A DNA stretch of 64,000 nt from an uncultured PS1 clade bacterium (GCA_902537725.1 CACBCD010000001.1:1-64000), one strand, 5' to 3'. Positions 49,649 through 60,296 are shown, counted from the first letter of the stretch. Made by a program: numbers and translations. Notes: generated by a model not told the origin, from the sequence alone.

Positions 49649-50363
49649 AGGTAATAAAATGGATGATCAACATATAGTAACCTCATTTGATAAAGAATTA
49701 AAAGATTTAACTGATGGTCTTGTGGGTTTAGGTGGTTTGGCTCAAATAGCTCTTAGGAATGTTGAGCAATCACTGAGAATGAACGACCATGATCTTGCTA
49801 AGCAGACAATTGAAGCTGACAGGCAAATCAATGCGCTTCAATTGTCACTAGAAGATAAGACTTTTAATATTTTAGCAAAAAGACAGCCAATGGCTAACGA
49901 TTTAAGGATGGTTTTTTCTGCAGTAAAAGTTTCCCTATATTTGGAAAGAATTGGAGATATGTGCAAAGGAGTTTGTAAACGAATAGTAAAAGGAGATTTA
50001 TTAAATGCTAAATCCCCTAAAACCATTGATGCTCTTGTAAATTTAACTAAAAATGTTCAACAAAGTTTAGATTTAGTTTTAGAAGATTATGCTCAAGGTA
50101 AATCACAACATGCGCTGGATGTTTGGAAATCTGATATTAAAATAGACTCATCATATGCAAATATTTTATCTGCCATTTTAGATGATATTAAAGAAAAACC
50201 AGAGGCAATTGAGGCTCTTGTTCCATTATTTTTTATTGCTCGCTACTTAGAGAGAATTGGTGATCAAGCAACAAATATTGCTGAAGTAACTCACTTTATA
50301 GTTACTGGCGAGACGCTGGGCGATGATAGAAAAATGGAAGTTGAGGATGAAACTGTTTTTTAA
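49641..50363 (+). CDS. phoU: Phosphate signalling protein PhoU
   Basis: [43 protein letters not shown]. Confidence 0.96.
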   Translation: MDKGNKMDDQHIVTSFDKELKDLTDGLVGLGGLAQIALRNVEQSLRMNDHDLAKQTIEADRQINALQLSLEDKTFNILAKRQPMANDLRMVFSAVKVSLYLERIGDMCKGVCKRIVKGDLLNAKSPKTIDALVNLTKNVQQSLDLVLEDYAQGKSQHALDVWKSDIKIDSSYANILSAILDDIKEKPEAIEALVPLFFIARYLERIGDQATNIAEVTHFIVTGETLGDDRKMEVEDETVF

Positions 50364-50383
50364 TTTTAAAATAAATTTTTAAA

Positions 50384-51088
50384 ATGAGTAAGCATACAGA
50401 TTATAAAATATTGATAGCAGAAGATGAAGAGAGCTTGGCTATGCTAATTGATTACAATCTTATTAAAAATGGATATAAAACAAAAATAGTGAAAGATGGT
50501 GATTTTGTTTTATCTGAGTGTGAGATATTCTTTCCTGATCTAATACTCTTGGATTGGATGTTGCCAAATATTTCAGGTATCGAATTATGCAGGCGTCTAA
50601 GAACTCAAAAAAAATATAATAATGTTCCTATTATAATGATTACCGCACTTGGTGAGGAAAGTGATAAAATAAGAGGATTAGAAACCGGGGCTGATGATTA
50701 TATAACAAAACCATTTTCATTTCCTGAGTTAATTGCAAGAATTGATGCGGTCTTGAGAAGATCTAAGTTTTCTAAAGGACAAAATATCATTGAAGTAGGG
50801 GATATCTCAATCAATAAAGACGAATACCGTGTCTTTAGGGATGGAGTTTCAATAAGTTTAGGCCCTACAGAGTTTAAACTATTAAATTGTTTGGTTGAAC
50901 ATCCAAATATGGTTTTTAGCAGAGAAAAGCTATTAGATAGTGTATGGGGTGTAGACAACATCAATGTAGAAATAAGAACAGTTGATGTTCATATTGGTCG
51001 ATTAAGAAAGGCTCTTAGGATTAAAGGAAAAAAAGATCCTATTAGAACTGTAAGATCTGCAGGATATTCAATTAATCAGATCTCTTAG
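50384..51088 (+). CDS. phoB: Phosphate regulon response regulator
   Basis: Receiver domain DLILLDWMLPNISGIELCRRLR plus winged helix GPTEFKLLNCLVEHPNMVFSREKLLDSVWG. Confidence 0.95.
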   Translation: MSKHTDYKILIAEDEESLAMLIDYNLIKNGYKTKIVKDGDFVLSECEIFFPDLILLDWMLPNISGIELCRRLRTQKKYNNVPIIMITALGEESDKIRGLETGADDYITKPFSFPELIARIDAVLRRSKFSKGQNIIEVGDISINKDEYRVFRDGVSISLGPTEFKLLNCLVEHPNMVFSREKLLDSVWGVDNINVEIRTVDVHIGRLRKALRIKGKKDPIRTVRSAGYSINQIS

Positions 51089-51588
51089 TAATTACCTACA
51101 TTAGTCTTAGTATTCCTTTTTGCGGAAAATTTAACTTTCTTTTTTCTTCTAGTTTCAAATGGTTGATAGGCAACTTTAGTATGTTCCTCACAATAAACAG
51201 AACCTTGAACTCTGTTTAATCCACAAAACCTAAAATTTTCATCTGATGGTTCACCAATTGGCCATTTACAAATTTTTTCTGTTAACATTAAAATATTAAT
51301 TGGTTTTCCATCTGAGTTGACAGCAGGCTCGGGCAGAGAAAGTGGTTTTAAATTTTCATTATACCTATCTTTTGAAGAAAAATTTGAAGAAAAATTTGAA
51401 GGTTCCCTGTGTCTTATCCTACTTTTTGGTCTTGTTGGGCTAGCTCTTCCAGCTAGGCCCAGTCTATGCACTTTGCCAATTACGGCGTTTCTAGTTACAT
51501 CACCTAATTCTCTCGCTATTTGACTTGCACTAAGACCTTCACCCCATAATTTTGTTAGTATTTCTACCCTGTCATCGGTCCATGCCAT
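51085..51588 (-). CDS. gcrA: GcrA cell-cycle regulator; start revised to 51588
   Basis: MAWTDDRVEILTKLWGEGLSASQIARELGDVTRNAVIGKVHRLGLAGR. Confidence 0.95.
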   Translation of the reverse strand: MAWTDDRVEILTKLWGEGLSASQIARELGDVTRNAVIGKVHRLGLAGRASPTRPKSRIRHREPSNFSSNFSSKDRYNENLKPLSLPEPAVNSDGKPINILMLTEKICKWPIGEPSDENFRFCGLNRVQGSVYCEEHTKVAYQPFETRRKKKVKFSAKRNTKTNVGNY

Positions 51589-51729
51589 TTTATCTTCTCC
51601 CATTAAATATAAAATATATGGTATACATTTTTTCATCGTATACAAGATATAGTTGTTAAAAAAAATAAAAAAATTACACATTTTTAAGAAATAACTTTAT
51701 TTATTGTCATTATTGTTCAGAATAAGCCC

Positions 51730-52545
51730 ATGTCAGATAATTCTAAATTTCAATGGATACAACCAAGAGACCCTGGTAGAGTAAATTGGTATGGTTTGTG
51801 GACTTTATATAAGAAAGAAGTCCAAAGATTCTTTAAAATTTTTTTACAAACAGTAGCTGCGCCAATAGCAACAACTATCTTATTTATGGCAATTTTTACT
51901 TTAGCTTTGGGTAATTTGAGGCCAGATATTAGAGGTGTACCATTTATTGAGTTTTTAGCGCCCGGTTTAATAATGATGTCAATTCTACAGCAAGCTTTTA
52001 ACCATACATCTTCGTCTTTGCTTATATCAAAAATTCAAGGGAATATAGTTGATATTCTCATGCCACCCATATCTGCAGGCGAAATGAATGTTGCAATTTC
52101 ACTTGGAGGTGTAACTAGGGGTATTGTAGTTGCACTAGTTTCTTTACCTTGTATTCATTTCTTATTTGTAGAGCTCAGCATTTTTCATACCTGGGCGATA
52201 ATATACTATTCAGTTTCGGGATCCTTATTCTTATCATTGCTTGGTATAATCACTGGTATTTGGTCGGAAAAATTTGATCACTTAGGAACTATAACTAATT
52301 TTATTATTGTACCTTTATCATTCTTATCTGGAACATTTTATTCAGTAGATAGAATGCCTGAATTTGCAAGGATATTAATAGACTATAATCCATTTTTTTA
52401 CATAATTGATGGCTTCCGATATGGCTTTATTGGTTCATCCGATAGTTCTATTTTTTTTGGTGTTATATTTATTCTTATTCTGAATATTTTTCTTTGGGTT
52501 TTAAGTTTATTTTTATTAAAAAAAGGTTGGAGGTTGAAGACTTAG
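51730..52545 (+). CDS. ABC-2 type transporter permease
   Basis: VAAPIATTILFMAIFTLALG…VPFIEFLAPGLIMMSILQQAFNHTSSSLLISKIQGNIVDIL. Confidence 0.9.
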   Translation: MSDNSKFQWIQPRDPGRVNWYGLWTLYKKEVQRFFKIFLQTVAAPIATTILFMAIFTLALGNLRPDIRGVPFIEFLAPGLIMMSILQQAFNHTSSSLLISKIQGNIVDILMPPISAGEMNVAISLGGVTRGIVVALVSLPCIHFLFVELSIFHTWAIIYYSVSGSLFLSLLGIITGIWSEKFDHLGTITNFIIVPLSFLSGTFYSVDRMPEFARILIDYNPFFYIIDGFRYGFIGSSDSSIFFGVIFILILNIFLWVLSLFLLKKGWRLKT

Positions 52546-52597
52546 TAAAAAGATAGTAGTAGGAAAAAATTATTTATTTTTTAAATTTGAGAATGAC

Positions 52598-53767
52598 ATG
52601 AATAGTTCAGTAATGAATACCTATAATCGTTATCCAGTTTCTTTTAGGGAAGGAAATGGAGCATGGCTAACTTCCTTAGATAATAAAAAATTTTTAGATT
52701 TCTCTTCTGGTATTGCTGTTAATATTCTTGGTCATAATCATCCTGAGATCAATAAGACCTTTGAAATGCAGGCAAATAAAATTTGGCACGTTTCAAACTT
52801 GTACACTATCCCTGAGCAAGAGTTGCTAGCAAAAAAATTATGTGAGTTAAGTTTTGCTGAGAAAGTTTTCTTTTGTAACTCTGGCGCAGAAGCAGTTGAG
52901 GGTGCTATTAAAATAGCCAGAAAATTTCAATCTTTTAAAGGTAGTGTTGAGAGAAATGAAATTATTACTTTTAAGAACTCTTTTCATGGTAGAACATTAG
53001 CAACACTTGCCGCCGCTTCCAATTCACTTCATACAGAGGGCTTTAATCCTATACCTGATGGTTTTGTGAATATACCCTTAGACGAAAACATCTTAAAAAA
53101 AACTATTTCAGATAAGACGGCTGGAATTTTAATTGAGCCTGTACAAGGTGAGGGAGGAATAAATCCTGTTTCAAATGAATTTTTGGTTTTTATAAGAAAA
53201 TTATGTGACGAGAATAAAATTTTAATGATCCTTGATCAGGTTCAGTGCGGGATGGGTCGAACTGGTAAATTATTTTCTCATGAATGGTCAGGTATAGAGC
53301 CAGATATAGTTACTCTCGCAAAAGGTTTGGGTGCAGGTTTCCCAATTGGTGCAGTACTAGCTTCTGAGGAAGCCTCAAAAGGAATGCAACAGGGAAGCCA
53401 TGGTTCGACTTTTGGGGGTAATCCAGTTGGATGTTCAATTGCTTTAAAAGTAATAGAACTTATCGAAAAAGAAGAAATTTTGAATAATGTAACAAGACTT
53501 TCAGGTATTCTTATTTGCGAATTAGAAAAGTTGGTTGAAAAGCATCATAATAAAATTTCTGGTGTTAGAGGTAAGGGCTTAATCATCGGGGTTGAGTGCA
53601 TTGAAAAGAATTCTGTTATCACTGACCTAGCTTTCCAAAATGGCTTATTACTTGTAAATGCTGCTAACAATGTTATCAGATTTTTACCACCTTTAAATAT
53701 ATCTGAAAATGAAGTCATGGAAGCTATAAAAAAATTCGACGAAACATTATCAAATTTAGATATATAG
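52598..53767 (+). CDS. argD: Acetylornithine transaminase
   Basis: PLP class III: FCNSGAEAVEGAIKIARK, FHGRTLATLAA, GSHGSTFGGNPVGCSIAL; followed by argF. Confidence 0.94.
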   Translation: MNSSVMNTYNRYPVSFREGNGAWLTSLDNKKFLDFSSGIAVNILGHNHPEINKTFEMQANKIWHVSNLYTIPEQELLAKKLCELSFAEKVFFCNSGAEAVEGAIKIARKFQSFKGSVERNEIITFKNSFHGRTLATLAAASNSLHTEGFNPIPDGFVNIPLDENILKKTISDKTAGILIEPVQGEGGINPVSNEFLVFIRKLCDENKILMILDQVQCGMGRTGKLFSHEWSGIEPDIVTLAKGLGAGFPIGAVLASEEASKGMQQGSHGSTFGGNPVGCSIALKVIELIEKEEILNNVTRLSGILICELEKLVEKHHNKISGVRGKGLIIGVECIEKNSVITDLAFQNGLLLVNAANNVIRFLPPLNISENEVMEAIKKFDETLSNLDI

Positions 53768-53780
53768 TATATGGTTTAAC

Positions 53781-54716
53781 ATGACCGAAAAAATTCGACA
53801 TTTTATTGATCTAGATTATTTTTCTAAAATTGATTTTAGAAATCTCCTGAACAGTTGCCATCAAAGAAAAAATTCTAAAATAAGAAATGGAAAGGCGGAG
53901 ATTGATGATGATGCTTCTGCACAAGATAAAATACTCGCCATGATTTTTGAAAAACCATCAACAAGAACAAGGTTTTCTTTTGAAACAGCTATGTATCAAT
54001 TAGGAGGTAAATCAATTGTTATAAATTCAAAAGACATGCAGCTAAATAGGGGAGAGACTATTTCAGATACTGCCAAAGTGTTATCAAGATATGTCGATAT
54101 TGTAATGTTAAGAACAAATGAGCATTCATCTATATTAGACTTTTCTGTATCTTCATCCGTACCTGTCATTAACGGTTTATCTGATCTTTCTCACCCATGT
54201 CAGGTTGTTGCAGATTTGATGACCTTTGAAGAAATTTTAGGCCCAATTGAGAGTAAAGTGGTTACCTGGTTTGGCCCCGGTAACAATATGACGCATAGCT
54301 GGATTCATGCTGCCTCATTGCTTGATTTTGAATTAAGGATCTGTGCTCCAGGTGATTATTTACCTAATTCAGCTATTGTTGAAAAAGCTAAAAATGAGGG
54401 TGCTAAGATTTTAGAAACTGATGATCCTAAAAAAGCAGCTACTGGTTCTAATTGTATTGTAACTGATACTTGGTTCTCTATGGGGGATAAGGAGGATAGT
54501 TCTAAAAGAGAAGTTTTGAGTGAATTTAAAGTGACAAATAAATTAATTTCATTGGCTGATGATAAAGTAATTTTTCTTCACTGCCTGCCAGCACATAGAG
54601 GTGAGGAGGTTGACTCTGAAGTAATTGATGGGCCACATTCATATGTATGGGATGAAGCCGAAAACAGATTACATGCTCAAAAGGGCATAATCGATTGGTG
54701 CCTAAAGAGCAATTAA
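53781..54716 (+). CDS. argF: Ornithine carbamoyltransferase
   Basis: FEKPSTRTRFSFETAMYQLGG, HPCQVVADLMT, FLHCLPAHRGEEV. Confidence 0.96.
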   Translation: MTEKIRHFIDLDYFSKIDFRNLLNSCHQRKNSKIRNGKAEIDDDASAQDKILAMIFEKPSTRTRFSFETAMYQLGGKSIVINSKDMQLNRGETISDTAKVLSRYVDIVMLRTNEHSSILDFSVSSSVPVINGLSDLSHPCQVVADLMTFEEILGPIESKVVTWFGPGNNMTHSWIHAASLLDFELRICAPGDYLPNSAIVEKAKNEGAKILETDDPKKAATGSNCIVTDTWFSMGDKEDSSKREVLSEFKVTNKLISLADDKVIFLHCLPAHRGEEVDSEVIDGPHSYVWDEAENRLHAQKGIIDWCLKSN

Positions 54717-54717
54717 T

Positions 54718-56175
54718 CTATCTCCAAAAAGACTTATTAAAAATCACAATTAATGTAAGGAACTCAAGCCTACCAGCAAGCATTCCAAAAGAGAGTAACC
54801 ATTTTGCTATTTCAGGAATTTGACTAAAACTATAAGCTGGACCGATTACTTGACCAAGACCAGGTCCAACATTTGATATCGATGTTGCAGCTGCAGAAAA
54901 CGCGGTCAAAAGATCTAGCCCTGTAAAACTTAAAAGAATAGATAGAACTATAAAAGTTAGTATAAAAATGAAAAGAAAAGTTATGACAGATTGAGTAATT
55001 TCAGGACTTAAATGCTCACCATTATATCTTTTATTGACCACTCTGTTAGGGCTAATAAGTTTTGAAATCATCTCTTTCGAGTTGTTAAATACTATTTGCA
55101 GTCTAAAAATTTTCACACCACATGTAGTTGAACCTGCACATCCACCGATAAAGGTAATAAAGAGAAAAAGAAGAATTATTGGTGTTCCCCAGTCATTATA
55201 ATTAGTACTTGTAAATCCAGTCCCTGTTAAAATTGAGGTAACGTTGAATAATGAGTATCTTAAAATCTCTGTAAAGGTAAAATTGCTTGTAAGAAAAAGG
55301 TAAAAAACAACAATTAGAATGGAAACTACTAATATTTTAAAAAATCCTTGAACTTGTTGATCTCCTATTAAATTTTTTGGCTTACCTCTTATTGCCTTTA
55401 GATACAAAACAAATGGAAGGCTTGCTAAAATCATAAATAAAATAGTTAAAGCTTCAAGATTAACATTATTATAGCTTCCAATAGATCCTGATTTTGATGA
55501 AAAGCCACCTGTTGCAATAGTAGTCATCGCATGAACCACAGAATCAAAGAAAGTAAGTCCTGAAAAAATAAATGCAATAGCACAGATAACCGATAGGGTA
55601 ATATAGAGAACAGATATTTCTGCTGCTATTCTTGCAGCTTTGGGTAATATTTTCTCTGATGTATCAGAACTTTCTAATCTGAATAATTGCATTCCACCAA
55701 CCCCAAGTCTTGGAAGAATTGATATTGCGCTTACAATAATTCCTATTCCACCCAGCCATTGAAGAATCGCTCTCCAAAGAATTATTCCTCTTGATGAATT
55801 CTCGATATCATTAATTATTGTTGAACCGGTTGTTGTTAATCCAGAAACTGACTCAAAAAAAGCATCTGTTACACTAAAATTTTGAGTTGATGTTATGAAG
55901 GGTAGTGATGCAAAGATTGATAAAGAAAACCAACTTAATACTACCAACATAAAAGCACTTTTTACCTCAATCTTAATAGTATTCCCTCTATTCATTAAAA
56001 TAAAAGATATGCCCATGAAGAAGGTAAAGACACTACTTACAAAAAAACCAGTCCAATTTTGATTTCCTTCGAAGAAATCTAATAGACCTGGTATAAGCAT
56101 AGCAAAAGATAGCCATAAAAGGAAAATTCCAATTACTGATACTATTGGCTGTATAATAATAGATGCTGTTTTCAT
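54718..56175 (-). CDS. trkH: Trk-type potassium uptake protein TrkH
   Basis: SGLTTTGSTII, ATGGFSSKSGSIG, GTGFTSTNYNDWG, AATSISNVGPGLG filter repeats. Confidence 0.94.
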   Translation of the reverse strand: MKTASIIIQPIVSVIGIFLLWLSFAMLIPGLLDFFEGNQNWTGFFVSSVFTFFMGISFILMNRGNTIKIEVKSAFMLVVLSWFSLSIFASLPFITSTQNFSVTDAFFESVSGLTTTGSTIINDIENSSRGIILWRAILQWLGGIGIIVSAISILPRLGVGGMQLFRLESSDTSEKILPKAARIAAEISVLYITLSVICAIAFIFSGLTFFDSVVHAMTTIATGGFSSKSGSIGSYNNVNLEALTILFMILASLPFVLYLKAIRGKPKNLIGDQQVQGFFKILVVSILIVVFYLFLTSNFTFTEILRYSLFNVTSILTGTGFTSTNYNDWGTPIILLFLFITFIGGCAGSTTCGVKIFRLQIVFNNSKEMISKLISPNRVVNKRYNGEHLSPEITQSVITFLFIFILTFIVLSILLSFTGLDLLTAFSAAATSISNVGPGLGQVIGPAYSFSQIPEIAKWLLSFGMLAGRLEFLTLIVIFNKSFWR

Positions 56176-56283
56176 TTTTTTATTATATACCTATTTAATA
56201 TCATTATATACGAACTTATGATCTTATATTAGATTAGAAAATATATTCTTTTTGGATATTTTTACTTTGAGATATTTAAAACT

Positions 56284-57453
56284 ATGAGCAAAAAAAAATC
56301 ACCCGACTTATTTTTAGATAGTAATTCTGAAGAAGCTGAATTTAAAGGTGCCCCTGGTCAAAAGATTTCTCTTTCAGGAATTCTTCCTGGTCAAATAATA
56401 CGAAATATGATTGAAAATGGCGAGATATGGTCTCAAGGAAATATTTTAGAAGAACAAATCCAGCCTGCCAGTCTTGATTTAAGATTGAGTGATATAGCCT
56501 ACAGAATTAGGGCAAGTTTTCTTCCTTCCGAAGGCTCTGTTCAGGAAAAGTTGACAGAACTAGCTCTTCACAAAATTGATATTTCAGATGGAGCTGTTTT
56601 GGAAACTGGATGTGTATATTTGGTACCTTTAATGGAGGCGCTATCTCTTCCTGAAAGAATAAAAGCCATCTCAAACCCAAAAAGCTCTACCGGAAGAGTT
56701 GATGTTTTTACTAGGTTGATTTGTGATGGTAGCCATGAATTTGATAAGGTTCCAGGTGGATATAAAGGTCATCTTTGGTTAGAGATATCTCCAAGAACTT
56801 TTCCAGTAATCGTTAGACAAGGTACACGATTAAATCAAATGAGATTTAGAAGGGGTAATACTAAAAGCTCAGACAAAGAATTAAAAAAACTACATATCGA
56901 GGATAATATTGTTTTTAATGGAAAGGCCGATATTGCCGAAGGATTAGCTGTTTCTGTTAATTTAAAGGCTGCAAATGAAGACAGTATAGTTGGCTACAAA
57001 GCAAAAAGACACGCTGGTTTAATTGATTTGGATAAACCAAATAAATATAAAATTGCCAAATTTTGGGATCCTGTTTTTATGAATGATGAAAGTAGAATAA
57101 TTTTAGATCCAGGAGAGTTTTATATTCTAGCATCTCATGAGTCTATTGCGGTACCACCAAGTCATGCTGCTGAGATGATTCCATTTAATCCATCAATTGG
57201 AGAATTCAGAGTTCATTATGCTGGTTTTTTTGATCCAGGTTTTGGACATGGCTCTTCTGATGGTGAAGGTTCAAAAGCTGTTTTAGAGGTTCGTGGATAT
57301 GATGTTCCTTTTATTTTGGAACATAATCAAATAGTTGGAAGATTGATATACGAGAAGCTTACAGAGTTTCCTGAGAAATTTTATGGATCATCAATTGGTT
57401 CAAATTATCAAAAACAAAACCTTCGATTGTCAAAGCACTTTATTCAAGACTAA
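56284..57453 (+). CDS. dcd: 2'-deoxycytidine 5'-triphosphate deaminase, long alphaproteobacterial form
   Basis: QIQPASLDLRLSDIAYRIRASFLP, NPKSSTGRVDVFTRLICDG, GFFDPGFGHG. Confidence 0.9.
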   Translation: MSKKKSPDLFLDSNSEEAEFKGAPGQKISLSGILPGQIIRNMIENGEIWSQGNILEEQIQPASLDLRLSDIAYRIRASFLPSEGSVQEKLTELALHKIDISDGAVLETGCVYLVPLMEALSLPERIKAISNPKSSTGRVDVFTRLICDGSHEFDKVPGGYKGHLWLEISPRTFPVIVRQGTRLNQMRFRRGNTKSSDKELKKLHIEDNIVFNGKADIAEGLAVSVNLKAANEDSIVGYKAKRHAGLIDLDKPNKYKIAKFWDPVFMNDESRIILDPGEFYILASHESIAVPPSHAAEMIPFNPSIGEFRVHYAGFFDPGFGHGSSDGEGSKAVLEVRGYDVPFILEHNQIVGRLIYEKLTEFPEKFYGSSIGSNYQKQNLRLSKHFIQD

Positions 57454-57475
57454 ATATTTACTTATTTTACTATGG

Positions 57476-57892
57476 TTAAAGATCTTGATATTTAAATTTT
57501 ATTGAATGTTTGATAGATGTTGTTTCGAGAGCATCTAATTCAAATGAGTTTTCAAATAATTCAAGCAACCTATAACTTTCTTCACTTACTTCAAGATCTG
57601 CCATCATAATTTCAATAGCTAAAATATAGGCTGTTTTTTTTAGATTTGAATTTTCTTCTAAGCTATCTCCTATAAGATCAACAATGTTTTCAACATTAGG
57701 CTCAGATTTAATAACTTCCATACTTTCAATAATTTTTTTTGACAAATGATCGTTATTACTGTTTTCAAATACTGGCAAAGTGGTAAAAAGATAATTAATT
57801 ACCTTTAATTCTTTATCAGTGATATCACCAGATACCGCAGCAGATAGAGTCATGGTATAAATAAGACTATCAATAGGATCGAGATTATTCAT
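57476..57892 (-). CDS. TerB-like (tellurite resistance protein B fold) small acidic protein; start 57892 or 57928
   Basis: IYTMTLSAAVSGDITDKELKVINYLFTTLP…AYILAIEIMMADLEVSEESYRLLELFENSFEL. Confidence 0.65.
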   Translation of the reverse strand: MNNLDPIDSLIYTMTLSAAVSGDITDKELKVINYLFTTLPVFENSNNDHLSKKIIESMEVIKSEPNVENIVDLIGDSLEENSNLKKTAYILAIEIMMADLEVSEESYRLLELFENSFELDALETTSIKHSIKFKYQDL

Positions 57893-59468
57893 GAATAAAT
57901 CTTTAATAGCTGATGCATTAGAAAGCAAGTCGTGGCCTTTTGAAGAAGCAAAAAAAATTTTAAAGCGTATTGGGGATAATAAAAAAAATATTATCTTCGA
58001 AACAGGTTATGGACCTTCAGGATTACCGCATATTGGAACTTTTGGTGAAGTTGCTAGAACCTCAATGGTAAGATTTGCTCTTAATGTCTTAAATCCAGAT
58101 TTAAAGTCAAAAATTATATGTTTTTCAGATGATATGGATGGTTTAAGGAAGGTTCCGGACAATATACCTAATAAAGAAATTTTAGAAAATAATCTCGAAA
58201 AACCTCTATCAAGTATTCCAGACCCTTATGGGGAGTTTAAAAGTTATGCTGATTACAATAATAATTTATTACGAAATTTTTTAGATAGATTTAATTTTGA
58301 TTATGAATTTATGAGTGCATCTGAACAGTATTTATCCGGAAGATTTGATGAAACATTAATAGATATTTTGAATAATTATGACTCTATTCAAAATATAATT
58401 TTACCTACTCTTGGTGAAGAGAGAAAGAAAACTTATTCTCCATTTTTACCAATATGCAAAGAAACTGGAAAAGTTCTCATGACAAGTGTCATAGAAATTG
58501 ACAAAAAAAATAATTCTATACTTTATCTTGATGAGGTTCGTAATAAAGAGGTTGAAACATCCGTTCTTTCTGGAAACTGTAAGCTTCAGTGGAAGGTTGA
58601 TTGGGCTATGCGTTGGATGGCACTTGGAGTTGACTATGAGATGGCTGGGAAGGATTTAATTGACTCTGTTAATTTATCCGGAAGGATTTGTAAAGCATTA
58701 GATAAAAAACCACCCGAGGGTTTTAATTATGAGCTATTTTTGGATGAGAAAGGTGAAAAAATATCCAAGTCAAAAGGGAACGGTATCACAATTGATGAGT
58801 GGTTAAGATATGCTAGCCCTGAAAGTTTATCATTGTATATGTTTCAAAAACCTAAGAGAGCAAAAAAACTCTCTTTTGATGTTATTCCTAAAGCAGTCGA
58901 TGAGTATCAAACATTTTTAACTAAATATAATGATCAGACTGATACTGAAAGATTAAATAATCCTGTTTTTCATATACATAATGGAGATCCTTTAATTTTT
59001 GATACACCAATAACATTTTCTTTAATACTCAACTTAGTTAATGCCTCGCAAGCAGACAATAAAGAGACACTTTGGGGCTTTATTAAAGGTTATATTGGTG
59101 ACGTTTCTGAAGACACGAGAATATATATTGATAGACTTTTAGGATATGCAATTTTCTACTTTAATGATTTTATCCTTCCTACAAAAAAATATAAGACCCC
59201 TGACGATAAAGAGTGTGAGTTATTAGAAGAACTTTTAAATCGTTTAAGGGCTCTTGAGAATGATGTTGAGGCGGAAACAATACAAACTATTTTTTACGAT
59301 ATTGGCAAGGAAGCAAATTATGAAAATCTGAGAGAATGGTTCTTAGTGCTTTATCAAATTCTTTTGGGTCAAGACCAAGGTCCAAGATTGGGCTCGTTTA
59401 CTAAACTTTATGGTATTGATAAGACATGTTCTCTTATTGAGAATGCTAAATCAAAAAATTTAGGTTAG
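57891..59468 (+). CDS. lysS: Class I lysyl-tRNA synthetase
   Basis: WPFEEAKKILKRI…FETGYGPSGLPHIGTFGEVART…KISKSKGN. Confidence 0.95.
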   Translation: MNKSLIADALESKSWPFEEAKKILKRIGDNKKNIIFETGYGPSGLPHIGTFGEVARTSMVRFALNVLNPDLKSKIICFSDDMDGLRKVPDNIPNKEILENNLEKPLSSIPDPYGEFKSYADYNNNLLRNFLDRFNFDYEFMSASEQYLSGRFDETLIDILNNYDSIQNIILPTLGEERKKTYSPFLPICKETGKVLMTSVIEIDKKNNSILYLDEVRNKEVETSVLSGNCKLQWKVDWAMRWMALGVDYEMAGKDLIDSVNLSGRICKALDKKPPEGFNYELFLDEKGEKISKSKGNGITIDEWLRYASPESLSLYMFQKPKRAKKLSFDVIPKAVDEYQTFLTKYNDQTDTERLNNPVFHIHNGDPLIFDTPITFSLILNLVNASQADNKETLWGFIKGYIGDVSEDTRIYIDRLLGYAIFYFNDFILPTKKYKTPDDKECELLEELLNRLRALENDVEAETIQTIFYDIGKEANYENLREWFLVLYQILLGQDQGPRLGSFTKLYGIDKTCSLIENAKSKNLG

Positions 59469-60296
59469 TTCATTTACTGCTTCTTCAAGATTTTTTTCAC
59501 CAGATCCAGGGGTTAACGGCTTAGGTTGATTTTCATCATATTTCCATCCCAATAACCAAGCAATTTCAAATGTTGAATATATCTTACCATCTTTATTAGA
59601 AAAATCTTTTTTGTAAATTTCTATGGCTCTTTCAATTACATCTCTTCTTGAAAAATTTTTTTGTCTTTCTGTTAATATATTAGTTTCTCCCATTTCTCGA
59701 ATGTCTGAGAATAATTTTTCTGGATTATTATAAACAATCTTATGTCTATCAATATCAGCAACCGGAAGAGTGAAATTTGCCCTTTGAAGAAGATTTGAAA
59801 GATCATTTAAATCTGCGAAGGGGCTGATTTTTGGGCTTGCACCACCAAGGATTTCTTCCTCAGCACTCATAAGGGAATACCTTAATTCTTTCAATGTTTC
59901 TCCAGCAAAAAGACATGCAATAAATAAACCATTTGCTCGGAGTGATTGATTAATTTGGAATAATGTTCCAGGAATATCATTAGCAAAATGGATATTAAAA
60001 AAACTAACTATTAGATCAAGGCTGTTTCCTTTTATGGGTAGGAATTCTTCATCGGAAATAATATTTACTGTTTCTGACTTGTAAATATCTGCATGAAATA
60101 GATTTATAATATTTTTTGATTTGGGTATTTTGATATTTCGAAATCCAAATGTTATTCCATTTTCAAATTCATTTTTTATCAGACTAATTCTATCAAATAT
60201 TTCATAGGAATATTCTTCAAAAAAAAGTTTTGATTTTGATTGCACATTATCTGATCTTTTTCGTCTGAATTGTTTTATCTTTTGATCATGAATCAT
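59460..60296 (-). CDS. SAM-dependent methyltransferase-fold protein (BioC/NDUFAF5-like)
   Basis: SLDLIVSFFNIHFANDIPGTLFQINQSLRANGLFIACLFAGETLKELR. Confidence 0.82.
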   Translation of the reverse strand: MIHDQKIKQFRRKRSDNVQSKSKLFFEEYSYEIFDRISLIKNEFENGITFGFRNIKIPKSKNIINLFHADIYKSETVNIISDEEFLPIKGNSLDLIVSFFNIHFANDIPGTLFQINQSLRANGLFIACLFAGETLKELRYSLMSAEEEILGGASPKISPFADLNDLSNLLQRANFTLPVADIDRHKIVYNNPEKLFSDIREMGETNILTERQKNFSRRDVIERAIEIYKKDFSNKDGKIYSTFEIAWLLGWKYDENQPKPLTPGSGEKNLEEAVNELT

